Origin: Brachionus plicatilis
Taxonomy: Eukaryota > Rotifera > Eurotatoria > Ploima > Brachionidae
Direction of reading: 5' to 3'
Assembly: GCA_010279815.1 (NCBI GenBank)
Contig: QEOQ01000710.1
Coordinates: forward strand, 62,001-126,000
Length of the DNA stretch: 64,000 bases
Part shown: in pieces, positions 10,631 to 21,637 of the stretch
Position numbering within the stretch: the first letter of the stretch is position 1
Layout of the letters: each line of letters opens with the position of its first letter
Program-made: the position numbers and the translations under genes
The notes under the pieces: model-generated
Told to the model about the DNA's origin: nothing
What the model saw: the letters and a program-made list of their open reading frames with translations, nothing else
The model's database searches: none

Positions 10631-11636
10631 TTATCTGTTGGTTTTCTCCTTTTCCATCGATTTATTGGCCAATGTTGGATTACAGGTATTCCCGTGGGGA
10701 TTAAAACAATTTTTAAATTTTTTAACCTGAACCAACTGTTTCTTATTTTCATTCCCGACTTCTAGAGTTATCTGATTAGACAGTTTTTGATGTGTTTGTT
10801 CTATTTTTCCAAACGTAAACATTTTCATTTGATTTTTTCGGGAATAACAGTCTGCTACAAAATGTCCTGAATTTCCACAGTACAGACACATTTTCTTTTT
10901 TATCTGCAGGGCCGATGGAACAGCTTGCTTTCGTTTTTCGGAAATTACAGCATTCATTTGTTTTTTCCTCAAGAAACAGTCCGATCTCAAATGACCATAT
11001 TTTCCGAAGAACTGACATAATTTAGCAGCCTTCTGGTCGATTTCGTTTTTCCATCTAACATGCTTATTGACCTCTTTGTAACCATTTTTCTGGTTTCCCG
11101 TCTTTTTCTTGGCGAGCTGATTTTTTTGGTTATTGTTTAAAATTTTAAGTCTGGCATATGTTTGAACCACCAAGTCATACGCCTCGGAGCATGTTTTTGG
11201 ATTGGAAACATTGACTCTCCAAAACACGTCTTTTTCACTCAGACTGGTGATAAATCTTTCTTTCACCATGTCATCGTAACGGCTCTGCTCAAAAATTCCA
11301 TTATTTACGATTGCTTTTCTTGCCAAGATCCACAAGTTGGTATAGAAATCGCAAAAATCCTCACCGGGTAGCTGTTTTCGATTAAAAAATTCGGTTACAG
11401 CGTCTGTTTGTAAAGCTGGTTGTTTTCCAAACATTTTGACCATCTGTTTTTCGAGTTCTAACATATCCGTAGGTCCTTTGGGAACTCTGAACTCGAATCT
11501 ACTCAGACAATCGTCGTCTAAAAAGGTTGCAAGACAATTCCTCAGATCAGCTCCGTTTATCCTGTTGATTTCGACGAATAACCTGAAACGATTCCACCAC
11601 GTGCGAATATCTTGCTTAGGTGTAAAAATTGTCGGC
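10631..11636 (-). pseudogene. Gag polyprotein with CCHC zinc knuckles
   Basis: Open from 11636 to a stop at 10631; the first Met is at 11464, but the frame upstream reads as gag-like protein (TWWNRFRLFVEI… NCLATFLDD), so the true start is lost or lies in another exon or frame. The capsid-like part precedes a basic linker and two zinc-knuckle positions. The second is intact (CLYCGNSGHFVADC). The first reads CQFFGKYGHLRSDC, with the second cysteine replaced by phenylalanine. Gag packages element RNA into particles; this copy is probably defective. A 110-aa frame at 10277-10609 is part internal sequence and part LTR and is not a gene. Confidence 0.7.
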
Positions 11637-12024
11637 TAAAATGACCATTCTCTAGACGGTATCGATTCGTTTGTTGTTTGGATAGCAATTGTTCGTTGTT
11701 CTTCGCTCTTCTGGATGTCTCCTTTAGCACTTTCTTCTGAAACACTGTATGTGTCAAACAATCCGGAAATTTTAAGAGGGTTAATTGGCATGTCCCAACA
11801 TGCATCTCGCTTTCTATTTTTTGGGAAAACCACATTGTCATCTTATGAGTCATTAAACAAAGGCTCCCGCCACGACTCCCCGAATGCATTGTGCGTTTTG
11901 ATCGGCTCTAACAAAGATTTTAACCCATGATGTTCTTGTTCAGAACTGCTGTACAAATTTCGGCCTGTATTAGGAAAAGAACGTCCCCGACTATTCCCAC
12001 AGAAACCTATTGATCATCGTTTCG

Positions 12025-12249
12025 CTATTCGTTTGTTGGTTCGGATTTGATCGCTGCCTTCTCCAAATAATCTTGGAGAAATTTTTCCGGAGTCCCGTTT
12101 AGCAACTCATTTGAGTTGGCGAATTGAAAACCAGCATTTGTATTTTTATTCTGTCCAGTCCAGAGGTTCATAATGACTTTAAAAGCACTAGCTTCAACAA
12201 TCATTGTCAAAGCTAGCACAGCTATGCTAAAACGCAGCTGTACGAACAA
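12025..12249 (-). CDS. small leader ORF of the LTR element
   Basis: A 74-codon minus-strand frame starts about 65 bp inside the right LTR. Its first 22 residues are hydrophobic; the rest (…LLNGTPEKFLQDYLEK…) is mildly acidic and gag-like. The frame is broken before it can reach the main gag ORF at 11636. It is probably the original gag N-terminus after mutation. Function not known. Confidence 0.35.
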   Translation of the reverse strand: MFVQLRFSIAVLALTMIVEASAFKVIMNLWTGQNKNTNAGFQFANSNELLNGTPEKFLQDYLEKAAIKSEPTNE

Positions 12250-12315
12250 AGCACGTGTTCATCCAACATCGTATACTCTTTCTTTTTTTCTATAAGCTTA
12301 ACCGCTGGCACCAAT

Positions 12316-12464
12316 TTAATAGCGTGCGCTAAATAAATGGAGGGGGTGTTACATTACTCCCTCGCCGTGGGAGAACGGCTCCCGACGTTCGGGGAAGCAA
12401 AATATAAAAAGTAATAAACAAAAAAGAAAAAAAGTGTATGATCTTGCCGTAGTTTTGCCGGTTT
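12316..12464 (-). repeat. LTR, 5' copy, internally deleted
   Basis: Matches the two ends of 10098-10393 but lacks the middle ~150 bp. The block around 12341-12464 is nearly identical to 10268-10393. Confidence 0.65.
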
Positions 12465-12844
12465 TGCCTTTGTTTAATGACTCATTAGAAGACAATGCTA
12501 TCAACTTTGGGACCGAAGAAATCGGATATCATAAAAAAATTTTGAAAAGATAATGTTTATTTACGAAAATAAAGTCATATTAGATTAATTCAAAATATAC
12601 TCATTTAGCAAATAAAATTGAAAATATTCCTCTTTTATTCAAATTAAATGATTTTTTTTTAATTTTTTAAATTTTATTAAATTTTTTTAGTAATTAATTA
12701 AATAATTTATTATAGTTTTTTTAATTTATTCTTGAAGAATCCTTTTCAATAAACCATTTTATTAATTATTCTATTTATTTAAATAAGAACTTATTTGAAT
12801 AACTTAAACCGAAACTAAAATTTACAAAAACAAATTTTAACTGA
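12465..12844. other. AT-rich, with an inverted scrap of gag leader
   Basis: 12465-12520 (CCTTTGTTTAATGACTCAT and following) repeats the reverse complement of about 11830-11866. The remainder is AT-rich with no feature seen. Confidence 0.55.
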
Positions 12845-12955
12845 ATTTTTGGCTAACCAATTTTGGCTAACCAGGTTTTTGGTTAACCATTTCTGACTAA
12901 CTAGGTTTTTGGTTAACCAATATGGGCTAACCAGGTTTTTGGTTAATTTACAAAG
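12845..12955. repeat. ~33-bp minisatellite next to MULE
   Basis: About three and a half diverged copies of a 33-base unit containing GGTTTTTGGTTAACCA. On the minus strand it reads as repeated LTKNLVSQKW decapeptide-like units in a 61-codon frame (12815-13000) that overlaps the end of the transposase; I do not regard that frame as a separate gene. Confidence 0.7.
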
Positions 12956-12971
12956 TGCCAGCAAATAGTCA

Positions 12972-14183
12972 TCAATGTTGTTTGAATATTTGTATTGCAC
13001 TTTGATTAACTGAAAACCCCACTCTTTGTTTTTGTTGACATTTCCTGAACTTCAGGCCCAGTTGGATGCGAGTATAATCTACTACTGAACAGTCTTGTTG
13101 AACTTTCAGGTGTTTGATCAGTACAAAAATATTCGGATGATAACTGGTTATCATTTTGTTAAGACCCGAATGGAAACCCTCAATACGATTATTTGTGCGT
13201 ACATTTGAGTTGTGATGATTCCACTCTGAAATGTTCGTATTTTTAATCCACTGGCGTTCAAAATATTTATAAATATTGTCACATTTTGGATCGTTTGGCA
13301 TGAAGGATTTTATTTTTTGGAATCCTTCTCCAACTTTATCCAGCGGCAAGAGCATGAGAGCTCCTAATAAATTAATAAATTCTCTATATTCATCTTTGAG
13401 ATAGTGCTGTTTTAAACCAATTTTTACTGCATTTCTAAAAACAGCTTGACGAAAGTGGAACCAACAACCTTTCAGAATCACATTAGGAAAGTGAAACTTA
13501 ATTGCGTTAATGCTTGCAATTTCAAAATCGGCCATTACTGTCACTGGATTCAATGTGAAATTTTTCTCAATCGCAAGATCTTTAATAAATCCAAATGCTT
13601 CTCGGTAAGTTTTTTCGTCCTTAAGAGAAGCTAAAATGAGCGATAGTGAGGAGTGCCATCCATGAACCACTCCTTACTATCGCTCATTATATTTAAGCAT
13701 GGTCGTCCAGAAAAATAATAATTCTTTTATCTGGACTTTTGTTGTCATTCCTCAAAAACTTATTTTTGCCAGTTGTAAGTGAATGCTCACCTTCAATTGC
13801 AAGCTCGGCAAAGACATTTGGAATAGAAGGAAGTTTTTTTCCTCTTTTTTTATGGAGCGTGTTAGCAATTCTTTTTAATGGGGGTAAGTTGGCCTCAATC
13901 ATTCTTTTTGGAACATTTTGTCCGACCAATTGACTTTGAGTATTGTTGTAACATTTTTGTATTGATTTTGTTATATCTGCTGTTAACTCTTTTTTTAGAT
14001 CTTGAGTTGACTTGAGTAAAATGATCTCGGAGTCTGTCAACGAATCATGGTAATGCTTTCCATTTTGCTTCACTACTTTGTTCAGTTTAATACGAATGCT
14101 AGCAAAGCAATTGGTTTCACTACAAACATATCTTGTTGAAGAGTCTTTATTGTCAGTTTTCCACCAGTATCGAAAATTTTTTT
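12972..14183 (-). pseudogene. MULE (Mutator-like) transposase with FLYWCH finger, broken
   Basis: The minus strand reads first an N-terminal FLYWCH-type zinc finger (from ~14183: FRYWWKTD, then YVCSETNCFASI and GKHYHD), then a linker, then the MULE DDE domain. A stop after IIIFLDDHA (13693) interrupts it. The frame resumes as SKEWFMDGT, whose Asp is the expected first catalytic residue, and is then disrupted by a short inverted duplication (13636-13687). The second half (13670-12972) keeps VTVMADFE (second Asp), the GCWFHFRQAVFRN helix and TNNRIEGFHSGLN, which holds the expected Glu. MULE transposases move elements with long TIRs and 9-bp target duplications, and such elements exist elsewhere in the window. 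No TIRs were found around this copy; it is inactive. Confidence 0.85.
13636..13687. repeat. hairpin at the break of the MULE gene
   Basis: Arms 13636-13655 and 13668-13687 are inverted copies with one mismatch, separated by 12 bases. On the minus strand the upstream arm is natural transposase sequence (IMSDSKEW) and the other arm is its inverted copy, replacing coding sequence just after the first catalytic Asp. Confidence 0.85.
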
Positions 14184-15345
14184 AACCTAACTCTATGTAA
14201 TTATGGGATGAGAGTTTTTTATATTATCGATTCCAAAATTACTGGTAATATACATTATGTAATGTATATTATACCTTGATTCATTTTTAGATATAATGTA
14301 AATAAATAGAATGGGATAGAATGGCTTACTTATTTTTGGAAAGTTTAAATTAATATTATGTAAATAAGCGGTTTCTATTCCTTGATTATTATTACTCAAA
14401 AAATTTTAATTAAATCAAGGAATTCAATCAAAAAAATTTTGTCATTGCTTTCATTAGCACTAGTTTCTTTAATTTTTATTCGGTAATAATTTCTTTATTT
14501 AGAGAGAAGACATTAATTTCCTAAATTTAAAATTGGCATTAGTTTATTATTTAAAAACGAACAATAAATTCCTTATTTTATTTTTGGCATTTAACGATTT
14601 GACATTAAAGTAATGGACATTAAATTTTTGGCATTAGATTCATTTAGCATTAGATTATAGAAAATCTTTAACAATTTAATGGCTGGTTAATTAGCTCTAT
14701 CTGGCAATTGGATGTAATGTGAGTTTGCCTTCAAAACTTTGAACTAAAAGAGGTGCCATGAAAAGTCCATTCACAATTTTTTGATGATCCCACCCAAAAA
14801 TCTTTATTCTGATTGACTCAAGTCCTGCTTTTTATAAGAATTCTAAAGGAACAAGGTAAAATCTATCATTTAAAATTTGCTAGGTAATGACTTCGTAATT
14901 TGCCTTATAAATCACAGGACCATACCGTAATATTAGCCTAAGACTTTTTTTTTCAATTGATGTTTTTTTAAAAAACCAAATTTTTGCGCCGCACTTAAAA
15001 TTAGGAAATAAATTTTTAAATAAAAAAAAATTAAAAAAATAATTTCTATTCCTTTTTCTACCTAATTTTTAACGCCACATCTTAACTTAAAACTTGATTT
15101 TAAGCTTTTTTTAAAATTCAGCTTTTAGTGTGGCAAATAATTTTGAAATTTTAGGATTAATGCTGCTTTTGTTTCTGATTCTTGGGTATTTAAAAATGCA
15201 CTTAACCCGAATTTCAAGTTTTCATTCATGAATGAAATCGCATGGGATAAATGGTTAGCTTCTAAAATGGATTTAGTCATTTTTGATTGGGAGGGTACAA
15301 AGAGTTTTTTTAGGTAATGATACACTCAAATGGGAAGTAGTTTCA
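14184..15345. other. AT-rich region, no gene recognised
   Basis: Contains a near-perfect AT palindrome (arms 14247-14257 and 14260-14270). A 66-codon minus-strand frame at 15125-15325 has ordinary amino-acid composition but no recognisable family; it abuts the LINE scrap on the opposite strand. Confidence 0.5.
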
Positions 15346-15460
15346 AGCAGAATACCATAAGGATCCATTTTTGGTCCTATATTGACCTTGAGAGCCTCAA
15401 TAGTTATGCCGATGACTTGAAATTTATTGATCTCCTCGAATTCTCGATCGTAGGATCATC
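15346..15460 (+). pseudogene. LINE reverse transcriptase scrap
   Basis: One frame reads SRIP-stop-GSIFGPILT, matching the conserved S-G-V-P-Q-G-S-x-L-G-P block of non-LTR reverse transcriptases with the Gln codon changed to TAA. A second frame 30 bases later reads SYADDLKF, the catalytic YADD box. Spacing is shorter than usual, so an internal deletion joins the two blocks. Too decayed to assign a clade. Confidence 0.6.
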
Positions 15461-16208
15461 TAAACTTAAGAAAACCTCATTCATCTATTATGATTCAAAT
15501 ATGAGTCGTAATTAAGGAAGTTAAATTATTTACTTCAAAAATTATTTTAAGTATTAGAAATTTTTTTTTTCACAATGGAACTATTTTAAATGACAAAATA
15601 ATTTCAGGAAAAAAGGATAGAAAAACTATCATAAAAATGAAGCAAACTGTAAACTAAAAATAAAAAAAATTAACGATTATTGTTAAAAAAAATCTAAAAT
15701 AAAAATTTACATACTAAATACAATACAGTATCTTAAGAAGCTTGATTCTATAATACTAAGGCTTCGTCTACACAGATATGCTAACTCTAGTTATGAAAAA
15801 AATATCTAATAAAAAATATTTATCTACCGAGAAAAAAAGTCCAAAAAGAAATTGTATTGTAATATCATAAAAAAATGTAAAACTATTTATGTAGTTAAAA
15901 TGATGTTATTTAAAAAAAATAATTTGGACATAATAACTTAAAATTAATTTTTAGTGTTGTTATCAGGAAATCAATTTTGAAGCAACAAATATTTCAAATT
16001 TTTATTTTTATTGAAACAAGAAATATTCTCTATAAATAAATTTCTAAATTAGGCTCTGTTTTCGCCAAATTAGTGAATTTATTTCGCTTTTTTATTTATT
16101 TATTTCATTTAGCGCCAATTCTGGCGATGTAGTATAATTATAAAATGTAATAAAAAAGAAAAATTATAATACAAATTAGAAATTGTATTTTAATAAATTA
16201 CTTTACTA
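15461..16208. other. AT-rich, nothing recognised
   Basis: No open frame, TIR or RNA-like signal was seen. Confidence 0.55.
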
Positions 16209-16946
16209 CCGTAAACCTTTGCCCACTACTCCAAGAACAAGTTCGCTTTTATTCTTAGATAATCTTTGAATATGTTCTAGAACAAACTTAAAGAATTCTT
16301 GAACAAATTTTGAAAATAAAAAAAATTAAAAAAAATTAAAAAATTAAGGTTTATTCTAATTTTGATAATAATTCTAAGAGTAAAAGTTAAAAAAAAAGTT
16401 CGATTTAAATACCTAAAATACAGTTTTGAAAAAATTATCGATGCTATTGTCTAATTATTTTACCATTTTCGTCACGAGGTAGCCTTTTTCTACCTCTTTT
16501 TTTTGGGGTCGTAGTATTGATACATTATTAGGCCCATTATCCAGATTTTCAACTTGAGCCGACTCAGGTGTAGTTTCATCATCACTCACAATCATTTTTG
16601 AATACAAAAATTGAAAATAAAAATGAAGTCTCGGTGCACAAAAATTTTTAACTTATAAATTTTACTCTTAGAATTAACACCAAAATTAGAATAAACCTTA
16701 ATTTTTTAATTTTTTTTTCGAAACAAACTCTACATTTTTTTGGGGTTTGTTTTAGAACATATTCAAAGATTATCTAAGAATAAAAGCGAACTTTCACGCT
16801 TACTCTTAGTGTAAAAGCAAGATTTGGGGTTTGTTCTAAATAAAATAAAAAAAATTTTAATAACATGGTTTAGATGGTATTAGTTCCATATAGAACAAAG
16901 TCAAGATTTGGGGTTTGTTCTTGGAGTAGTGTGCAAAGGTTTACGG
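16209..16946. mobile_element. TA-flanked TIR element, mariner/Tc1-like MITE
   Basis: The ends are inverted: CCGTAAACCTTTGC at 16209 and its complement ending at 16946, flanked by TA on both sides (16207-16208 and 16947-16948). The inverted similarity continues inward for about 75 bp (TTATTCTTAGATAATCTTTG against its complement near 16770), with interruptions. TA duplication is the signature of the Tc1/mariner superfamily. No DDE transposase is present; the interior instead carries a short gene fragment. Confidence 0.75.
16450..16595 (-). pseudogene. AT-hook protein fragment inside the TIR element
   Basis: From an ATG at 16595 the minus strand encodes an acidic start (MIVSDDETTPESAQVENLDN) and then, after a one-base shift within a run of eight A, the basic KKRGRKRLPRDENGKIIRQ and a stop. 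RGRK is an AT-hook core that binds the minor groove of AT-rich DNA. Without the shift the frame reads through to another stop. It may be a transposase N-terminus or a captured host exon. Confidence 0.45.
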
Positions 16947-16948
16947 TA

Positions 16949-17947
16949 ATTTAAATTCGAATATAGGAAATATTAAGAAATTGTACATTAAAGATATTTA
17001 ATTTTTGCATAATGTATAGTATAAAGGATTTTAATCTATTAATTATTCATTTAAACTTGCAAAAAATTTGTAACTTTTTTGCTTCCTGTGATTTTTAGAA
17101 TACCTTTATAAGGAGGTTGAGAAGTGTTTTTCAATTTTGATCATTGTTATTTATCATTGCATTACGCTTTTATCAAAACAAATTCATTAGTAATTTATTT
17201 AGTTAATGTATTGGTATTCTGCAATCGGACCGGACAAATATATAAAAAAAGGTAAAAAAAAACTTATCTTAATAATTCTTTGCTTAATCCGAAAATATAT
17301 GTCTGAAAAAATTTTGCAAAATACTTGCAGAGTTGATTAGAATACTTTTTAATGGCGTGCAAAATGCAGAAGATTGCAGAGTATTTTGCAGACCTATTTT
17401 ACTGAATTAAGCAAATTTGCTTATAATTAAACTTTTTATAGAACTAAATTATTTCTTTTAGTAAAAAAGTTATTCCAGTTTTTCTGAATTGAAATGATCG
17501 AATTGAAACGAACTTCACAACCCCAATCGGACCTGAGTTATACTAAAAAATTCTGAAAAGGACTTCGTTATTAAATTCAACACAACAAGGTACTGAATTA
17601 AAAACACCACAATTTTATTTTGCTTTAATCTATTTTAATAAGAGGAAATAGATGTAAAACTCGGTGGAAATATTTTTTTGATTGCTTTTAAAAATTGAGT
17701 ATTTTCAAACTGCTTGAATTTCTAATCGAAGAAATATCCTTCTAATCAATTTTAGTTCATTTTATTTTCCTCCCATAATACCAATCTAAAGCGGAACCAT
17801 TTGACAAATTAACTAACGCTCAAATTCAACCTTTTTACTCGTTTTTAACGAGACTTGAAAAAATAGCTTTTTAATATTTTCACAGCTTTTAAAAACTAAA
17901 ATTCAAATTTATTTTTAGGAAAAAAAATATAAAAAATATCAAAATAA
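16949..17947. other. intergenic, possible decayed TIR element core
   Basis: AT-rich. 17339-17400 (GGCGTGCAAAATGCAGAAG and repeated TGCAGA) resembles the centres of the GG-ATTGTGAA elements listed below, but no paired ends could be found. The rest is the GPCR 5' flank. Confidence 0.4.
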
Positions 17948-18925
17948 ATGAAGTCTAATATTACAAATTTGCCTTCTTTTGAATGGAGATATGAAATTAA
18001 TCAAACTCTTCTAATAATAGCTTTCTACACTCTAATGCCAACTGGAGTAGTATTGAACATTATTCAAATTTTTGTCTATTTACGCCAAAAGTTTTCTAAA
18101 AATTCAATGTGTATTTATCTTGTAGCTATCTCTCTAAACAACATTTTTGTGTTGGTTTCAACAGCGCTAAGATTTGCTAATTCAATTGAAAAATTTGACT
18201 ATGAAGAAAACACCGATATTGGATGCAGAATGGCTCAATTTTTTATCCGATTTTTTTATAACAGTTGTTCGTGGTTGAATTTTTTATTTACATTGGATCG
18301 CTTGGTATTCATTCTGTATCCAAAAAGATTCAAAAAACTACAAAAAAAAAATTTTGTATTAAAAATTGTTCTGTCAATGTATTCAATTTTATTTATTTTA
18401 AATAGTCCAAGTTTTTTTTTTACCAATGACCAAGTATTTAACAAAAATACAAATCAATCAATGCTAGTGTGCGTGGCTTCTCCTATTCTGTCAATTTCAA
18501 GAGAGGCAATAGCCCAAGTATTTGGAATGTATATTCCAATTTTTTTAATGTTTGCCACAAATCTAGTGCTGGTTCAAAAAGTGGCCAAATCGAGAAAAAA
18601 GATTAGCTCAGTAAAAGACATGAATTTTGCTTTCACTTTAATTATCTCCAATGTTTTATATTTCATTTCCTTTATACCTTTTTCACTTTTATTAATTGCA
18701 ATTATGTTGGTCACAATTGATCCGTCAATACCCATGGATCCGAAAATTGGCTCATTTTTAGCTTTGTATGAAACATGTGCATTTATTGTAGCTTGTTATA
18801 ACTATTCATTGGGACTTGTGGTACAAATGCTGTTCAATAAACTTTTTCGAAAAGAGCTTATTAACATGTTTGGTGATTTGATTGCAATCATGAGAAAAAA
18901 TAAATTATTCAACCTTAATCAATGA
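17948..18925 (+). CDS. rhodopsin-like (class A) GPCR
   Basis: A single-exon 325-aa protein with seven hydrophobic segments at roughly residues 20-45, 54-78, 95-118, 135-157, 184-208, 226-252 and 264-290. TM3 ends in TLDRLVFILYPKRF, a DRY-type motif with DRL. Cys at ~93 (DIGCRM) and Cys at ~173 (LVCVAS) can form the usual TM3-ECL2 disulfide. Two N-glycosylation sites (NIT, NQT) lie in the short N-terminus, and a basic tail follows TM7. Receptors like this sit in the plasma membrane and signal through G proteins. The pattern is closest to invertebrate peptide or orphan chemoreceptor GPCRs; the ligand cannot be told. TM7 has no clean NPxxY (it reads NYSLGLVVQ), which is unusual. The first ATG is used and gives a sensible N-terminus. 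Confidence 0.85.
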   Translation: MKSNITNLPSFEWRYEINQTLLIIAFYTLMPTGVVLNIIQIFVYLRQKFSKNSMCIYLVAISLNNIFVLVSTALRFANSIEKFDYEENTDIGCRMAQFFIRFFYNSCSWLNFLFTLDRLVFILYPKRFKKLQKKNFVLKIVLSMYSILFILNSPSFFFTNDQVFNKNTNQSMLVCVASPILSISREAIAQVFGMYIPIFLMFATNLVLVQKVAKSRKKISSVKDMNFAFTLIISNVLYFISFIPFSLLLIAIMLVTIDPSIPMDPKIGSFLALYETCAFIVACYNYSLGLVVQMLFNKLFRKELINMFGDLIAIMRKNKLFNLNQ

Positions 18926-19961
18926 TAAATTAAATTTAAAAAAATTTTCTTTATTTTCAAATGAAAAAAAGAAAATATTTTACATCAAAAACAAATTTAA
19001 TGCTTTTAATAAATAAGATGCGAAAATTTGGACCATAAATAAAATTAAATTAAATTAAACTTTTCTTGTTTTATTTTTAAAAACGATTCATTATCAGCAT
19101 TTAATTTTTAGGATTTTAAATACGAAAATGAGCTAGACTTGAAATCTGCTGGAATTTGTAAGACATACTTTATTATTTATTCTTATGCCTCTTTCGTGAA
19201 AAGCCAAATCATTTTCATTCAAATAAAGCTCATTTTGAGTGTGAGTTTGAGTGATAAGCACTCAACTCACACTCAAAATGCATTTTTTTTGCGTGAAAAA
19301 ATTTTAAAATTTTAAAACTTTTTTTATTTTTTAATGTAAAGAAGCAAAATAAAATTTTAAATATTTTGAAATATTTTTTGAATTTTTATTTAACTAGTCA
19401 AAAGCTAGCAAAAACAGTTGGTTGAGAACTTGGTTTATTTTAAGTTTTAAACTTTTTAATAAAATCTTATTTTGTTTTTAAAATTTTTCTCATTTATCAA
19501 TATTATATTCCCAATAATTTCATGATGTTCTAGTTGATTTAATAACTAAAAACTTGATGAAAATATCATTAATTTAGGTTTATTTTTTAATTATTTATTA
19601 AAAAAAAAATCAAAATAAGTTGATTTTCATTTTTTACTAAACGTTTCGACCAAATGGACTTATTCAGGGTTTAAGACTTAAATAACAATAAATTTGATAA
19701 ATATACTTTATTTAAATTCGTTATGTTTTTGTCAAAATTTACTCAAAAATTTAATTTTAAAGCTAAAAAGAAGAAATAAGTCAACCTATTTTTTTTAGCT
19801 ATATTACGAAATATCCCTGTTATTTATTGAAATTATTTTTACTAAATGAACAATTGGATCTCTAAAATAATCTAAATAATGTGTAAAAATTCTTCTGATT
19901 CTGATAAATAAAAAAAACAGGGATGTTCACGAATGCGTGTTAAAGGTAATAAGAGTCTGGT
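18926..19961. other. intergenic, one hairpin
   Basis: A foldback of GAGTGTGAGTTTGAGTG type has arms 19231-19253 and 19259-19280. Otherwise AT-rich with no gene. Confidence 0.55.
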
Positions 19962-19970
19962 ATTAAATAA

Positions 19971-20934
19971 GGCATTGTGAAATTTGGTACAAAAAACAAA
20001 AACAAAATATTAAAAATTCCAAAGCTCAATTCTGAAGGACCAAAACATGTTACCAGTATACTGATTTTGCAAAATTTAGAACATTGTGAATTTTAGTGCA
20101 AAAAACAAAAAAAAAATATAAAAATGCCAGAACATTAATCTTGACCGACTAAAACATGTTCTGTAAATTACAGCAACTGATACATCCTTTGTACCACTAT
20201 TTAAAGTTGAATTGGACTTTTAATATAATGTAATATCCCAAATTTACTATTTTCTGAGTTTTGCAGATTTATTGCAGAGTTTTGCAGAATCAGTATATTG
20301 ATGGTACAAAGGAATATCAGTTGCTACAATTTACAGAACATGTTTTGGTCCTTCAAAACGGCATCTTGAAGTTGATGATCAATTCAAAAAGTTTATCCTT
20401 AGATATTAAAATAAATCTTTGATTTAATTTAAATAATTGTAATGCAACATGCTTTACATGCAATGTAGATTTAGAAAATAAAAAAATATTGAAGAAACTT
20501 TTTCTCAATCCATTGATAATCGATTTTTATATTTAAATACATTAACTGATTTTTGTAAGGTTTATTTGAAAATTTTTGTTTCAAAAGTATCTGTGATAAG
20601 CATTCACAATTAAATTTAAAAAAGAAATTCAAATAATAAATTCCAAATAAGCAATAAAATGAAAATAAAACTTTAAAAAAAATCAGTTAATACATTAAAA
20701 ATCGATTTTATCAATGGATTGAGAAAATTTTCCTTCAATATTTTTTTATTTTCTAAATCTACATTGCATGTAAAAAATGTTACATTACAATTTTTTAAAT
20801 TAAACCAAAGATTTATTTTAATATCTAAAGATAAACTTTTTGAATTGATCATCAACTTCAAGATGCCTTCAAAACTTAAGCTTTGGAATTTTTAATATTT
20901 TGTTTTTGTCGCTTGTACCAAATTTCACAATGCC
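19971..20934. mobile_element. MULE-type TIR element, 9-bp TSD, with nested insertion
   Basis: Starts GGCATTGTGAAATTTGGTAC and ends with its complement. It is flanked by the perfect 9-bp duplication ATTAAATAA (19962-19970 and 20935-20943). Nine-base duplication and long TIRs are typical of Mutator-like elements. The right TIR is interrupted by the 508-bp element at 20360-20867; removing it and one copy of its 8-bp duplication restores the match to the left TIR through CCAAAACATGTT. No transposase is encoded. Confidence 0.85.
20360..20867. mobile_element. foldback TIR element, 8-bp TSD (family of 60904-61423)
   Basis: Begins GGCATCTTGAAGTTGATG and ends with the complement. Flanks repeat TTCAAAAC (20352-20359 and 20868-20875). 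The two halves are inverted copies over nearly 240 bp each, so it can fold back on itself. A relative lies at 60904-61423 and a truncated one at 41433-41848. Eight-base duplications occur in hAT, P and Merlin elements; the superfamily is not assigned. Confidence 0.85.
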
Positions 20935-21273
20935 ATTAAATAATTACGTGAGTTTTGTTTTGTTAAGATTCAGCTTGGAAGTATCAGAAGTATATTAAGT
21001 ATCAAATCGCAGTTAAAGTATCTGGTTCGAACGGTTTGATTAATTTATGCTTAGAAACAGACTGGATTAGATATTTAATTTTGGATAAAAAAATACGTCA
21101 ATGAAATGAAGATGTTTTTTACGCTAATTTTGGCTGCTTCAGATCCAAGATCAAAGTTAAAATAAAAAATTAAATAAATAATAGAGAGCTTTTTAGACCA
21201 AATGGGATTCTCTATGTTCTCTATTACCATCTTTTAACATTTTATCATGTCTGATTCAATCAAACAAAGCAGT

Positions 21274-21637
21274 GGTATTGTGAATTCAAATACAAATTGA
21301 AAAAAAATTCTTCTTTTTTGACTTAATAAAATTAAAGTTAATAAGATATACTTAAAAAAATACTGCAACAAATTGCAACATCCTTAGTTGCACCTATATT
21401 ACCTAAAATAAAATCATTGTTTTCTTTTATATTTTAGTTAAACCAATAATCAATTTAAATCTTATTGATATTCTATTTTTTGTCATATTAAAACATGAAA
21501 AAAAAATTTTTTTAAGTAAAAAAGGTGCAACTAAGTATGTTGCAGTATTTTTTTAAGTATATTTTATTTACTCTAATTTTAATTCATCAAAAAAGGGAGA
21601 ACATTTTGTTCAATTTGTTTATGAATTTCACAATACT
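21274..21637. mobile_element. MULE-type MITE, 364 bp
   Basis: Ends GGTATTGTGAATTCAAATAC and its imperfect complement; inverted arms of about 100-120 bp reach to TACTGCAACA. Flanks CAAAGCAGT (21265-21273) and CAACGCAGT (21638-21646) match at 8 of 9 bases. The 61-codon frame at 21525-21710 is a by-product of the right arm. Confidence 0.75.

Larger units (their letters stand above)
10098..12464 (-). mobile_element. LTR retrotransposon deletion derivative carrying gag
   Basis: Direct repeats 10098-10393 and 12316-12464 bound a minus-strand gag region. Internal to the right repeat, on the minus strand, comes TTGGTGCCAGCGG, which resembles a tRNA primer-binding site beginning TGG. Gag is followed at once by about 240 bp of other coding-like sequence and then the second repeat; no protease, RT, RNase H or integrase is visible. 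It is therefore an internally deleted element. I found no target-site duplication, and 12465-12540 carries an inverted piece of the gag leader, so the ends have been rearranged. Confidence 0.7.

Noticed and set aside
12815..13000. 61-codon protein with repeated LTKNLVS units
   Set aside because: It is the translation of a minisatellite overlapping the end of the MULE remnant.
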